This document shows positions 41,473 through 51,346 of a stretch of 64,000 bases of DNA, piece by piece; position 1 is the stretch's first letter, and each line of letters opens with the position of its first letter. The notes under the pieces are model-generated. The model did no database searches and was not told the origin of the DNA. It saw nothing but the letters and a program-made list of their open reading frames with translations. The stretch spans positions 1 to 64,000 of the forward strand of contig BTUW01000008.1 of NCBI GenBank assembly GCA_045863055.1, in the 5' to 3' direction. This stretch comes from UTCHB3 sp008363265. GTDB lineage: Bacteria; Bacteroidota; Ignavibacteria; Ignavibacteriales; Ignavibacteriaceae. A program made the translations under genes and the position numbers.

Positions 41473-43218
41473 CTAATCGGTTGGTGCGGTGATCTTGTTC
41501 AGGGAGAAAACAACTCCACTGATACCAAATATAGTAAAAATAAGGTAAATAACTGTGTTATACAAATCACCAAAGATAAAACTTCCGCTACCGAAGAGGA
41601 GGGAATAAACCGTGATCACACCTGATATCCAACCCAGGAACTGGTACTTAATGTGGCTTTTTTCGGCTGTAAAGCCGCCTTTCACCCTGACAACATCCCA
41701 TAGTTTACCATCGGGTCTGACCTTTACGTAAAAAGAAAATAATTTTTCATCAGGTTCGGGTTTTGTAAGAAAGGTGACGACCAACCACACCGCAGTAGTA
41801 CCTAAAACGAGTACGTAGAGACTGTCAGGAAACGGTATCCCGAAATATCTGACAATAGGCAATAAAACAAATGGTGTTGCCATCGCGGATATCTCGCTCC
41901 ATACATTGATCCTCCACCAGTACCAGCGCAGTATAAGAACCAGTCCAAGCCCCGCACCACACTCAATTATGAACTCCCACGCACCCGAGATCCTGTCGAT
42001 GTAAAGAGTAACAAAACCTGAGATCACCATCAGAATTAAAGTCACCACCCTTGAGGCAGTCACATAATTCTTTTCACTTTGACCGGGCCGGAGGAATCTT
42101 TTATAAAGATCGTTCACAATGTATGATGTCCCCCAGTTGAGCTGGGTAGCGATAGTACTCATATATGCGGCAAAGAAAGCCGCGAGCATCAACCCTTTCA
42201 GTCCGGCCGGTAGAAAGTCGTTTATGAGATAGATGTATCCCATCTTTGAGTTCTCTTTTGTGAGCTCGGGATAGATAACAACCGCGGCGAGAGCGGCAAG
42301 TATCCATGGCCACGGCCTGAGCGCGTAGTGTGCCCCCTGAAAGAAGAGGGTTGCAAAGATCGAGTGTTTCTCGTTTTTGGCCGACATCATCCTCTGGGCA
42401 ACATATCCCCCGCCGCCCGGCTCCGCCCCCGGATACCATGAAGCCCACCACTGGATACCTATGAAGGCGAAAAATGAGAAGATGGTGAGTGAGAATACCT
42501 TCGCGCCGGCGACCGGTGACTCACCAAGGTTGGGGAAAAATTCGAATGCCTGAGGGGGAAGCTTCTGCTGAAGTCCCGAAATACCGCCGATCTGTTCGGA
42601 ATTGATAACAATAATTGCCAAAATGATGCACGCCGCCATCGCGAGGATGAACTGGAAGGCATCGGTTACAACCACACCCCAAAGCCCGGAAATCGCAGAA
42701 TAAACGGCCACAAGAGCCATACACCCGAACACATAAATGATAACATCTTCAGGTCTTACGCCGAAAATCCCGGTGAGCACGGCGATCATCGCACTGTTTA
42801 CCCATCCGATAATTATCACGTTCATGAAAAGTCCGAGATAAACCGCCTTGAATCCCCTCAGGAATTTAGCGGGTTTCCCGGAATATCTTAATTCGGCAAA
42901 CTCCACCTCGGTAAGAATACCGGCCCTTCTCCACAACTTGGCGAAGAAGAAAACCGTTAAAACTCCACCAAACGCGAAGTTCCACCAAACCCAGTTCCCC
43001 GAGATACCGTTGTTCCACACCAGTTCGGTAACGGCCAGCGGTGTGTCGGCGGCAAAAGTGGTCGCGACCATCGACAGACCGGCCAGATACCAGGGCAGGT
43101 TCCTTCCCGAAAGAAAGAACTCTTCACTGCTCTTGCTTGCCCTCTTTGAATAAACAAGCGCGATACCGATACTGATAACAAAATAGACTGCTATAATGAT
43201 GTAGTCAATTGCTTCCAT
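41473..43218 (-). CDS. Sodium:solute symporter (SSS family), copy 1
   Basis: 581 residues with 13-14 hydrophobic helices. SSS-family features are EEFFLSGRNLPWYLAGLSMVATTFAADTPLAV (sodium site region) and YILSxW-like segments. It lies downstream of and overlaps the second symporter by 14 bases. The start codon at 43218 fits. The transported solute cannot be read from the sequence. The pairing of two SSS genes in one transcription unit is notable. Confidence 0.88.
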   Translation of the reverse strand: MEAIDYIIIAVYFVISIGIALVYSKRASKSSEEFFLSGRNLPWYLAGLSMVATTFAADTPLAVTELVWNNGISGNWVWWNFAFGGVLTVFFFAKLWRRAGILTEVEFAELRYSGKPAKFLRGFKAVYLGLFMNVIIIGWVNSAMIAVLTGIFGVRPEDVIIYVFGCMALVAVYSAISGLWGVVVTDAFQFILAMAACIILAIIVINSEQIGGISGLQQKLPPQAFEFFPNLGESPVAGAKVFSLTIFSFFAFIGIQWWASWYPGAEPGGGGYVAQRMMSAKNEKHSIFATLFFQGAHYALRPWPWILAALAAVVIYPELTKENSKMGYIYLINDFLPAGLKGLMLAAFFAAYMSTIATQLNWGTSYIVNDLYKRFLRPGQSEKNYVTASRVVTLILMVISGFVTLYIDRISGAWEFIIECGAGLGLVLILRWYWWRINVWSEISAMATPFVLLPIVRYFGIPFPDSLYVLVLGTTAVWLVVTFLTKPEPDEKLFSFYVKVRPDGKLWDVVRVKGGFTAEKSHIKYQFLGWISGVITVYSLLFGSGSFIFGDLYNTVIYLIFTIFGISGVVFSLNKITAPTD

Positions 43219-44674
43219 TTGCCTTGCCGAAGAATTTTTGTCGAATCAATGCTGAAATGCTGCCAATTATGATGCAAGCTGCCACCCCGATAAGGGTGAA
43301 CCAGGTCCAGGCCGTTATCTTGAGCAGTACGACCGCGGTCATCACCGAGATCGATGCCAAAAATCCAAAAATTGCATCCCCCTGCACGGCCCTTTTATTA
43401 AAAATACCAAGGAGAAACGTACCAAGCAGCCCGCCTGAAGTAAAAGAGGCTATACTTAGTGCCACCTCAACTGCCGCACCTTTCATCTCCATGAAGAAAA
43501 AAGCCGAGAGCGAGAGCACAACCGCCCAGACGATCGTAAGCCTCTTTGAAAGCTTAAGTTGCATTTCGGGATCGAGCTCCTTCTTCCCCATCAGGGTGAA
43601 TATATCGTAGAACGATGATGAAGAGAGTGAGCTGACCGAACCCGCCAGCGTGGAAAGCGCGGCAGCCATCAGGCCCGCTACCAGTACACCCTTAAGTCCC
43701 GCAGGGAGATGATGGATAATAAAATACGGGAAAACCTCATCAGGCTTTCCGAACTGGCGTCCTTCAAAATAGATGTAAAGCAACACGCCGAGAATAAGAA
43801 AAACAGCGAACTGCAGCACTATTATCACTCCACTGGTGATCACAGCCTTCTGAGCATTCCGCAGGTCGCCCGTGGCAAGCAGCCTCTGAACAACAAGCTG
43901 GTCGGTTCCGTGAGAAGCCATCGAGAGAAATGCCCCGCCCGTCAGACCCGCGATAATTGAATAAGGCGTGCCAAAGAAGCCGGCAACTCCACCACCCAGC
44001 CCATGATTGAAAAGATCGAGTTTCTGAACGATGTTGTCGGCACTTAACGCGGCAAAAATGCTGCCATCGATCATGAAGCCGATCAGTATGGCGGAAATGA
44101 TCGCTCCGCCGAGGTAGATGAACATCTGTATCGCATCCACCCAGATCACACCCCGCAAACCACCTGTGTAAGTGTACGCGAGTGTAACCAGAACTATCAA
44201 AAGTATCGCGAAAGGATAGTCGATATCAAGAAGAAGCTTCACAGGAATGGCAGTGGCGAAAAGCCTGACACCGTCGCCGGCGACCCTTGTAAAGATGAAA
44301 ACAGCCGAAGCGGTCGATCTTGTCCTCTTCCCGAACCGGGTCTCAAGAAACGCGTACGCTGTTGAGAGATCACCCCTGAAGTACTGCGGAAGAAGCAGAC
44401 CCGCCACTATGATCCTTCCAAGCAGGTATCCGAAAGTGACCTGAAGAAAATTAAGGTCAGTAAGGTATGCAAGACCCGGAATTGAAATGAACGTCAGGGT
44501 ACTGGTCTCCGCGGCAACTATCGAGAAGGTTACCAGCCACCAGTTCACCTTTCCTGTCCCCAGAAAGTACTCCTTCGCGCTTTTTTGAGAGCCACCTGCA
44601 TACCTCCCCCACAGGGCAGCGAAGATCAGGTAGGTCACTACTATCAGGTAGTCGAAAAGGGAAAAAGGATTCAA
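43205..44674 (-). CDS. Sodium:solute symporter (SSS family), copy 2
   Basis: 489 residues with about 13 membrane helices. The SSS features are SAKEYFLGTGKVNWWLVTFSIVAAETSTLTF and GGLRGVIWVDAIQM. It is shorter than copy 1 and the two are clearly diverged. It overlaps copy 1 by 14 bases, so translation is coupled. The substrate is unknown; sugar, amino acid or sialic acid types are all possible in this family. Confidence 0.88.
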   Translation of the reverse strand: MNPFSLFDYLIVVTYLIFAALWGRYAGGSQKSAKEYFLGTGKVNWWLVTFSIVAAETSTLTFISIPGLAYLTDLNFLQVTFGYLLGRIIVAGLLLPQYFRGDLSTAYAFLETRFGKRTRSTASAVFIFTRVAGDGVRLFATAIPVKLLLDIDYPFAILLIVLVTLAYTYTGGLRGVIWVDAIQMFIYLGGAIISAILIGFMIDGSIFAALSADNIVQKLDLFNHGLGGGVAGFFGTPYSIIAGLTGGAFLSMASHGTDQLVVQRLLATGDLRNAQKAVITSGVIIVLQFAVFLILGVLLYIYFEGRQFGKPDEVFPYFIIHHLPAGLKGVLVAGLMAAALSTLAGSVSSLSSSSFYDIFTLMGKKELDPEMQLKLSKRLTIVWAVVLSLSAFFFMEMKGAAVEVALSIASFTSGGLLGTFLLGIFNKRAVQGDAIFGFLASISVMTAVVLLKITAWTWFTLIGVAACIIIGSISALIRQKFFGKANGSN

Positions 44675-44710
44675 ACCGGACTTTCAATTTCCTCCCCGGG
44701 GAGAGGAGGG

Positions 44711-45061
44711 TTAGTGAATTGTTTTAAGGTCTTCTACTGCCTCAGACACGGATGAGCTCAACCGGAGTACCCGGTCGAGTTGTGTGATCTTTATCAGGGT
44801 CAGGATTTTTTGAGACGGACACACTATTCGCAAGCCCCCGTGAACCCCGCTTACAAGCCTGTTCGCGACAAGAAGCGTGCTCAGCCCGCTACTGTCGCAG
44901 CTTTCAACCGCGGAGAGGTCGATCACCATCTTCCTGACATTAAGGTTTTTAACCAGGTTTCCGAATTCCCCTTTCACAAGGCCCGAGATGTTTGCATCAA
45001 GCCGCTTCTCTTCAAGGGTTACTACCGAAATGTCGTCTATCTGTGTGATCTTATGGTTCAT
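44711..45061 (-). CDS. STAS-domain anti-sigma factor antagonist-like protein
   Basis: 116 residues, a single STAS domain. The phosphorylatable serine lies in CDSSGLSTLL (about 57-66), as in SpoIIAA and RsbV. Such proteins bind an anti-sigma kinase unless phosphorylated. No serine kinase or PP2C phosphatase gene is adjacent, so its partner lies elsewhere. It lies between ligA and the symporters with short gaps. Confidence 0.87.
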   Translation of the reverse strand: MNHKITQIDDISVVTLEEKRLDANISGLVKGEFGNLVKNLNVRKMVIDLSAVESCDSSGLSTLLVANRLVSGVHGGLRIVCPSQKILTLIKITQLDRVLRLSSSVSEAVEDLKTIH

Positions 45062-45089
45062 GTTGCTTCAATTTTATCAATTGTTTAAT

Positions 45090-47126
45090 TCACGATCCGG
45101 CGCCGGCTTCCGAGAGTCTGGTCATGAAAGTCTCTTCATCCAGAATGCCCACACCAAGTTTTTGCGCTTTTTCCAGTTTCGATCCGGCGCTTTCACCGGC
45201 AATTACGAAGTCTGTATTCTTGCTTACACTCGATGCGGTCTTCCCGCCAAGTGCCGCTATCCTCTCCGCTGCCTCATCCCTTTTCAGGAGCGAAAGTGTG
45301 CCGGTGAGTACAAAAGTTTTCCCTTTGAAGAAGTTATCGCCTACATCATCCTTTTTCCCGGACTCGAGGATCAAACCGGCGTTCCTGAGTTCACTTATCA
45401 GGTGCAGGTTGTGCTGATCAGAGAAGAACCTGCGCACGCTCCGGGCTATCGAACTGCCGATCTCGTAAACCGAGGTTATCTCTTCCTCGCCGGCGTTCAT
45501 CAGTGCGTCGAGACTGCCGAAATGGTCAGCCAGTTTCTTTGCGGCACCGGCCCCTACATACCTTATACCCAGTCCGAAGAGAACCTTGTGGAAGGGTCTT
45601 TTCTTGCTCTCCTCGATCGCGTTCAGAAGATTATCTATGCTCTTCTCACCGAATCGCTCCATCATCTTAAGTTCGGGCTCCCGCTCATGCAATCTGTAAA
45701 TGTCGGCGTAGGTTTTAAGATATCCAAGTTCAACGAACAGTTCGGTGATCGAAGACCCAAGCCCTTCAATATCCATCGCGCCACGGGACGAAAAGTGCTC
45801 TATTCTCCCTTTTACCTGGGCGGAGCACTCACTGTTCTCACAGTAGAAAGCGACTTCATTCTCCGGACGGAAAACCTCTGAACCGCAAACTGGACAGGCT
45901 GAAGGAGGTAACTCAGGCTCCGAGCCTTCCGGTCTTGCATCTTTTACGACCGAAACCACTTTGGGGATAACGTCACCCCCCTTTTCGATCGTAACAGTGT
46001 CGCCGCGTCTGATATCCTTACGGCTGATCTCATCAAAATTGTGAAGTGTCGCCCGGCTTATTGTCGACCCCGCAAGAAATACCGGTTCAAGTTCCGCGAC
46101 TGGCGTGATGGCACCCGTTCTGCCGACCTGCCAGGTGATCGATCTGAGCACCGTTCTTGCCTGCTTCGCCTTGAACTTGAAGGCACAGGCCCACCGCGGC
46201 GATTTGGCGATACTTCCGAGTATCTCCTGATGCCGGAAAGAGTTCACCTTGATAACCACTCCGTCGACCTCATATGGGAGATCGTCCCGCTTCTCTTCAA
46301 GTTCTTTGCAGAAGCGGAGAACTTCATCGAAGCTTTGGCATAATTTATAAGCCGGATTCACCCTGAAACCGGTTTTCTGAAGATACTGAAGCACTTCAAA
46401 CTGGGTTTTGTTGGGGTTCTCGTCGCTCATGAAATAATATGTGAATATCTGAAGTGGACGCTTCGCGGTTTCCGCGGGATCGAGCAGTTTAAGGGTTCCC
46501 GAGGCCAGATTGCGGGGATTGGCGAAGGTTTTCTCGCCTCTCGCGGTGCGCTCCCTGTTCAGCCGTTCGAAAACCGCTTTTTCCATGTAAACTTCACCAC
46601 GCACCTCGAAAGATGCGGGCACTTCAGCTTCCGGGAATGAAGATGAAACCGATAAAGGTACCGATTTTATGGTCTTCACATTAAGAGTTACATCCTCACC
46701 CGTGGTTCCGTCCCCCCGGGTGGCAGCCACGGCAAGTGTGCCGTTCAAGTACCTCAAACTGACTGAAAGACCGTCGATCTTGTACTCTACAACATATTCA
46801 ACGGCCTCACCCGCGGGGAGGCCTTCCCTTACCCTGCGGTCGAAATCCCGGAGTTCGCCTTCATTATATGTGTTCGCCAGACTGAGCATAGGGTACCGGT
46901 GCGGTACCGGACGGAACTCATTCTCGAGATCACTTCCGACTCTCCGGGTAGGACTGTCAGGCTCCACCAGTTCAGGGTTTTCCCTCTCAAGCCGTTCAAG
47001 TTCCTTGTAGAGCATGTCGTATTCAAGATCCGTTATCTCCGGATCCGAAAGTACGTAATATCTGTGGTCGTGGTATCTGATCTCAGCGATCAGCTCAGTT
47101 ATTCTTCTTTTTACTTCGCTTTTCAT
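45090..47126 (-). CDS. ligA: NAD-dependent DNA ligase
   Basis: 678 residues. Adenylation domain: the nucleophile Lys116 is in EYKIDGLSVS, and the Ia domain contains the NAD-binding RYHDHRYYVLSDPEITDLEYD. An OB fold and a C4 zinc finger (CPVCGSE and CENSECSAQ) follow, then helix-hairpin-helix repeats and a C-terminal BRCT domain (FFKGKTFVLTGTL onward). It joins nicks in replication and repair. The ATG overlaps the end of the RodZ-like gene by 32 bases, an unusually long overlap. Confidence 0.96.
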   Translation of the reverse strand: MKSEVKRRITELIAEIRYHDHRYYVLSDPEITDLEYDMLYKELERLERENPELVEPDSPTRRVGSDLENEFRPVPHRYPMLSLANTYNEGELRDFDRRVREGLPAGEAVEYVVEYKIDGLSVSLRYLNGTLAVAATRGDGTTGEDVTLNVKTIKSVPLSVSSSFPEAEVPASFEVRGEVYMEKAVFERLNRERTARGEKTFANPRNLASGTLKLLDPAETAKRPLQIFTYYFMSDENPNKTQFEVLQYLQKTGFRVNPAYKLCQSFDEVLRFCKELEEKRDDLPYEVDGVVIKVNSFRHQEILGSIAKSPRWACAFKFKAKQARTVLRSITWQVGRTGAITPVAELEPVFLAGSTISRATLHNFDEISRKDIRRGDTVTIEKGGDVIPKVVSVVKDARPEGSEPELPPSACPVCGSEVFRPENEVAFYCENSECSAQVKGRIEHFSSRGAMDIEGLGSSITELFVELGYLKTYADIYRLHEREPELKMMERFGEKSIDNLLNAIEESKKRPFHKVLFGLGIRYVGAGAAKKLADHFGSLDALMNAGEEEITSVYEIGSSIARSVRRFFSDQHNLHLISELRNAGLILESGKKDDVGDNFFKGKTFVLTGTLSLLKRDEAAERIAALGGKTASSVSKNTDFVIAGESAGSKLEKAQKLGVGILDEETFMTRLSEAGAGS

Positions 47127-48078
47127 TTTTGGCAGGGGTTTTCGAAGCTATACCTTTTTTGTCGAAACTGATCGTCTGTATCCCTTTTTTCTTGGGAAGT
47201 GTAACCGGTTTGTCGTTAACTATAACAGATAGCAGGGATGAGTTTTCAACCCGGAGGTCGATCCGCTTACTGGCGTTCAGGGTTTTGGGAAGTGCTGGTT
47301 CGAGAACAATCTGCTTCAGTGTATCGGTCTTGTCGATTATCGCTCTCACCTTGGTGGTATCCTTGGTATTGATCACAAGAATCACGGTATCGGCATTAGG
47401 GGGGAGCTTGGTCTCAGGCAGCGTGGTTCCGGCGAACTTGTTGGAAGTGTCCTGAATTCCGTTGATCAGCTCATCCACTTTCTTATTATCGGTTGTTATC
47501 TCATCACTTCCCGACTTTCCGGAGAAAATAGCGTAGAGAATAATGAATAATACAACGGTAATTCCCGCGAGTGCTATATAGCCTTTACGCGAACCCAACA
47601 GACCTTTAATAAAATTTCCCTTCCCTTCAGCCATAAATTTCTCAAGCATTTCCCTGAGCTTGGCCTGAATATCAACCTTTGGCTTTGCGTCTTGGGGTTG
47701 AACAGGGGTCTCTGGTTCATTGTAGAGTGACTCATGCCGCTGCTGGGGGGTCTGAGCCGGCTGATATACCTGCTGCGGAGGTGGTGGTGGGGGTGGAGGC
47801 GGGGGTGCCTGCTGCACTACCTTCGGCTGCTTCACCTCGGGTTCTTTCCCGGCATTTTTATAAGCGTTCAGCACCTCCTCGGGACTCAACTGAAGTACCG
47901 CCGCGTACTCTTTAACGAATGATCTTACATAAACTTCGGCGAGAAAGGTGAAGTCGCCATCCTCCATCTTCTCAACAAACTTGGAATCAATCCTGATCGT
48001 TGCCGCAGCTTCCTTGATGTCCAACCCGAGCCTTTCGCGGGCGATCCTTAGTTGCTGACCGATCTCTTTGTGGGTCAT
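47095..48078 (-). CDS. RodZ-like helix-turn-helix membrane protein
   Basis: 327 residues. A Cro/CI-type HTH at the N-terminus (GQQLRIARERLGLDIKEAAATIRI) is followed by a proline-rich linker with a run of about ten prolines (residues about 91-101), a membrane helix (about 166-188) and a DUF4115-type beta domain ending in a lysine-rich tail. This is the RodZ plan: it links MreB to the membrane. Its last 32 bases overlap ligA in a different frame. The very lysine-rich C-terminus is partly set by that overlap. Confidence 0.83.
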   Translation of the reverse strand: MTHKEIGQQLRIARERLGLDIKEAAATIRIDSKFVEKMEDGDFTFLAEVYVRSFVKEYAAVLQLSPEEVLNAYKNAGKEPEVKQPKVVQQAPPPPPPPPPPQQVYQPAQTPQQRHESLYNEPETPVQPQDAKPKVDIQAKLREMLEKFMAEGKGNFIKGLLGSRKGYIALAGITVVLFIILYAIFSGKSGSDEITTDNKKVDELINGIQDTSNKFAGTTLPETKLPPNADTVILVINTKDTTKVRAIIDKTDTLKQIVLEPALPKTLNASKRIDLRVENSSLLSVIVNDKPVTLPKKKGIQTISFDKKGIASKTPAKNEKRSKKKNN

Positions 48079-48091
48079 CTGTTTCCTCTTG

Positions 48092-49453
48092 CTATTTTGT
48101 TCTTACCAACCTTGCCGAGAATGCACCGTCCATCTTGTCCCTGTGTGGCAGAGACTGGATGCACCCATTCCCGTCAACTATCATTTTATCTACATAGGCT
48201 GACGCGTCGTCGAGCCTGAAATTGTCATGTTCGCTGAGGAATTTCTTCACTATTTCAAAATTTTCCTCAGGCTCTATTGTGCAGGTGCTGTAAACGACAG
48301 CCCCGCCAACTTTTACCATCTCAGCGGCCTTGTTAAGAAGGTCTTCCTGGATAGGGGTAAGTTTTTTAATGTCGAGCAGGTCCCTTTTCCACTTGATATC
48401 AGGCTTCTTGGAGAGAGTTCCCAGCCCGGAACAGGGAGCATCCACGAGGACACGGTCGAAGAGCTCATCCTCGTACTCGAGCGCGTCGGTTGCAACGAAT
48501 TTAACGATCGAAACACCGAGCCGGTCGAGGTTGGCCTGCATCATCTTGACGCGGCTTTCAAACTTGTCGAGAGCCACCACTTCCCCCGTGTTGCTCATCA
48601 GATCGGCTATATAGGCACTTTTGCCTCCGGGAGCGGCACACATATCGAGCACCCTCATCCCCGGTTTCACGTCGAGAAGGAGGCACGGCATGCCGGTGCT
48701 TTCATCCTGGATCGCGAAGTAGCCTTCGGCGAAGTACTGCCAGTTCTGAATGTTCGTGAGAATCTGTAATCTGTAAAAATGATCGTTGTAAATTCCCGGT
48801 GTGTACCTGAGATTAACCGATTGCAGAAGCCCCTCGAACTCCTGCCTGTCAACCTTAAGCCCGTTTATCCTCAGTGTGAGTGTCGGCCTTTCGTTGTTCG
48901 CCGCCATGAGAGTTTCAACGGCTTCGCGTCCGTACCTCGCCACCCACCTTTTGGCGAGCCATGTCGGATGAGAATAATATGCGGCGAGGTAACTCACCAG
49001 GTTCTCTGCCGGATCGGGGTATCTCAACCCGTTTTTCGATCTGATTATGTTCCGCAGAACGGCGTTCGTGATATCCGCGGGTTTCTGTCCCTGAAGTTTC
49101 TTTACGAAATCGACCGCCTCGTTCACGATAGCGTAATCGGGTATCTTGTCAAGGAACATGATCTGATAAAGGGCCACACGGAGCGCGTTCTTTAATACCG
49201 GTATAGCTTTCGAGAACTGCCCTTTGTAGAAACCGGCAAGGATCCAGTCGAGCCTTCCCATCCATCTTACAACCCCGTGAACAAGTTCATAGAGCAACGC
49301 CTTGTCCTGACCGGAGAGATCAGAGTTCTTCAACTCATGATCCAGCAGTTTCTCAAGGTATGAGTCGGTACGCTCTATCCTGTCAAGTATCTTGACGGCA
49401 GTACCTCTCACACCGGTGTAAAGATCTTTCACTCTGTGTTCTTCAATTTCCAT
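48092..49453 (-). CDS. rsmB: 16S rRNA m5C967 methyltransferase RsmB
   Basis: 453 residues. An N-terminal NusB-like helical domain (to about 160) is followed by a Rossmann methyltransferase domain with SAM motif DMCAAPGGKSAYIADLM, DAPCSGLG and the two catalytic cysteines (DAPC and STCTIEPEEN). It methylates C967 of 16S rRNA in E. coli. The gene is 13 bases upstream of the RodZ-like gene on the same strand. The length is normal for RsmB. Confidence 0.92.
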   Translation of the reverse strand: MEIEEHRVKDLYTGVRGTAVKILDRIERTDSYLEKLLDHELKNSDLSGQDKALLYELVHGVVRWMGRLDWILAGFYKGQFSKAIPVLKNALRVALYQIMFLDKIPDYAIVNEAVDFVKKLQGQKPADITNAVLRNIIRSKNGLRYPDPAENLVSYLAAYYSHPTWLAKRWVARYGREAVETLMAANNERPTLTLRINGLKVDRQEFEGLLQSVNLRYTPGIYNDHFYRLQILTNIQNWQYFAEGYFAIQDESTGMPCLLLDVKPGMRVLDMCAAPGGKSAYIADLMSNTGEVVALDKFESRVKMMQANLDRLGVSIVKFVATDALEYEDELFDRVLVDAPCSGLGTLSKKPDIKWKRDLLDIKKLTPIQEDLLNKAAEMVKVGGAVVYSTCTIEPEENFEIVKKFLSEHDNFRLDDASAYVDKMIVDGNGCIQSLPHRDKMDGAFSARLVRTK

Positions 49454-49502
49454 ATTCTAAAACTTTAAACTCTCTTTAACACAACAAATCGATCGCAGTT
49501 AA

Positions 49503-49536
49503 ACTCTCACCACTCACTACTCACCACTCACTACTA
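49503..49536. repeat. CACTCACTACT simple repeat at a stop codon
   Basis: CACCACTCACTACTCACCACTCACTACT on the plus strand. On the minus strand it reads TAGTGAGTGG units that begin with the TAG stop codon of the gene at 49534. The same word family is at 10349 and 10771. Confidence 0.85.
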
Positions 49537-50805
49537 ATACGGGAACCCCATCTTCCTTCTCTGTTTATGAGTAAGGTCAAAAACCTTGCGGAAGAGTTGT
49601 TCTTCTGTCTCTGAGATCGTTCTGTTACGCCTTTGCACCACCCTTTTGGCAGTTTCGAGGCTCTTTTCAATGTCGTAAGTTGTCATCATGTCGGCACCTC
49701 CCCACGCGAAGCTCGGGATATACTTCATCGGGAAGCCGGGACCGAAAATATTGCTTGAAAAACCGACCACTGTCCCCGTGTTGAACATCGTGTTGATCGC
49801 GGTTTTTGAGTGGTCACCCATTATCAGACCAAGGAATTGCTGGCCTGAATCGACCTGCTCCCCGTTGACGGTGATCTTCACGGTTCCGTAGTTGTTCTTA
49901 AGATCGCTGTTGTTCGTATCGGCACCAATATTCACCCAACTGCCGATGTAGGCGTGCCCCATGAATCCGGAATGCTGTTTGTTCGTATAAGGTGAGATTA
50001 TCGATCCCTCGATCTCACCACCGACTTTACACACCTTCCCGACCGTAACCCCACTGTATATCGATGCCGCGGGCTTGACTTTCGTGCCGCGACCGATACA
50101 GACAGGACCTTCGATAACCGCGTTCGGGTAAATCAGCGCATCCGCATTGATGAAAACCGGCCCTTTGGATGCATCGATAACAGCACCCGGCATTATCACA
50201 GCTGATTCATGCAGGTAAATATTCTCCTTCTCGATCAGAACCGCGCTCGGATGCACGTTCCCTCTGACACGGTCTTTCGGTCCGAAGCCCTGAATATCCA
50301 TGTAGGCGTAAAAATCGTTGGAGATCTCTTTCGCGTTGTTGTGGATAAGATCCCAGATGTAGGTCGCGTATTTCACATCCACCTGCTCTACGGGAATACC
50401 GTCGAAATCGGAAATGGTGATGAGGTCTTCAAGCCCAAGTTTAAGACTCTCAAGTTTCTTCCCCGATACCTTCGCCGCTATAATAGTCTCGCCGTTCAGA
50501 TACAGTCTGTCACCCGGCGCGTCGATTTTAATGATATTGGCCAGATCGGGCGGGGCGATCACCCTGCCGTTGATGAACAGACATTCATCGTGATCTATTT
50601 CATTCACCCTGAAAACGGGGTTCTTCAATCCGATGAATGCTTTAAGATAACCACGGGTGTGAAAGACAATATCAATCCCCGGATAAGCCCTTTTGATCTT
50701 ATCGCGGAGTGTGTGAATACCGCAAAACAGATTGTAGGTTGGCCTTGTAAGGATCATCGGTTCAAAATGATCGTAGTAAATATCTTCAAAGAGGCAGATC
50801 TGCAT
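49534..50805 (-). CDS. GlmU-like sugar nucleotidyltransferase-fold protein
   Basis: 423 residues. An N-terminal part (to about 160) has TRPTYNLFCGIHTLRDKI and resembles a degenerate nucleotidyltransferase domain, without a clear GxGTRxxPLT loop. From about residue 175 a left-handed beta-helix shows hexapeptide repeats (VRGNVHPSAVLIEKENIYLHE, ADALIYPNAVIEGPVCIGRGTKV). A HXXX-like site NNYGTVKI follows. It matches a family annotated as putative sugar nucleotidyltransferases in Bacteroidota. The reaction is unknown. Confidence 0.75.
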   Translation of the reverse strand: MQICLFEDIYYDHFEPMILTRPTYNLFCGIHTLRDKIKRAYPGIDIVFHTRGYLKAFIGLKNPVFRVNEIDHDECLFINGRVIAPPDLANIIKIDAPGDRLYLNGETIIAAKVSGKKLESLKLGLEDLITISDFDGIPVEQVDVKYATYIWDLIHNNAKEISNDFYAYMDIQGFGPKDRVRGNVHPSAVLIEKENIYLHESAVIMPGAVIDASKGPVFINADALIYPNAVIEGPVCIGRGTKVKPAASIYSGVTVGKVCKVGGEIEGSIISPYTNKQHSGFMGHAYIGSWVNIGADTNNSDLKNNYGTVKITVNGEQVDSGQQFLGLIMGDHSKTAINTMFNTGTVVGFSSNIFGPGFPMKYIPSFAWGGADMMTTYDIEKSLETAKRVVQRRNRTISETEEQLFRKVFDLTHKQRRKMGFPY

Positions 50806-50900
50806 TTTAAGCTCGACTAAAAGATTCTAAGAAAAAATGCAATATAAGTATTTCAAAAGAAAGAGTTTTTACTTTTAAGGAATGAAGCCTGTTAAAACCG

Positions 50901-50926
50901 AAAAAGGCTGCCCAAAATGAGCAGCC
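50901..50926 (-). terminator. Intrinsic terminator of rpmE2
   Basis: GGCTGC (50906-50911) pairs with GCAGCC (50921-50926) around a nine-base loop. On the minus strand the stem is followed by TTTTT. It lies about 25 bases after the rpmE2 stop. Confidence 0.85.
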
Positions 50927-50951
50927 TCTCCGTTCAAAAACCTAATTGGGC

Positions 50952-51203
50952 TTAGTTCCCTGGTTTTGCGTACTTCTTCATGAACTTCTCTACTCTACCT
51001 GCAGTATCAAGAAGTTTCTGTTTACCGGTGAAGAATGGATGTGAACCACTGGAAATCTCAAGCCTTACAAGCGGATAAGTATTTCCATCTTCCCATACGA
51101 TCGTTTCAGAAGCTTTTATTGTCGATTTCGTTAATACGGCGAAATCGCACGAAAAATCTTTGAAAACCACCGGCCTATAGTGAGGATGAATTCCTTTTTT
51201 CAT
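50952..51203 (-). CDS. rpmE2: Ribosomal protein L31 type B
   Basis: 83 residues from ATG 51203. The type B form: MKKGIHPHYRPVVFKD, then SSGSHPFFTGKQKLLDTAGRVEKF. It lacks the CxxC zinc pair of type A L31 (only one Cys), so it is the zinc-independent form. In many bacteria type B replaces type A when zinc is scarce. The longer frame to 51311 is not supported. The divergent gene starts at 51347, so both promoters share the 143-base gap. Confidence 0.93.
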   Translation of the reverse strand: MKKGIHPHYRPVVFKDFSCDFAVLTKSTIKASETIVWEDGNTYPLVRLEISSGSHPFFTGKQKLLDTAGRVEKFMKKYAKPGN

Positions 51204-51346
51204 TTTTCTCGCGTTTTTTTGTTTTACTAAATTTACTAAACAGTTTTGCAATATAATTATTTTTGAGTTCCCCGTAAAATTAATTCTTGATCCCCACTTG
51301 AACTCTTTCATTCCGGGAATTGGTTACTATTATTGGAGAGACCACT

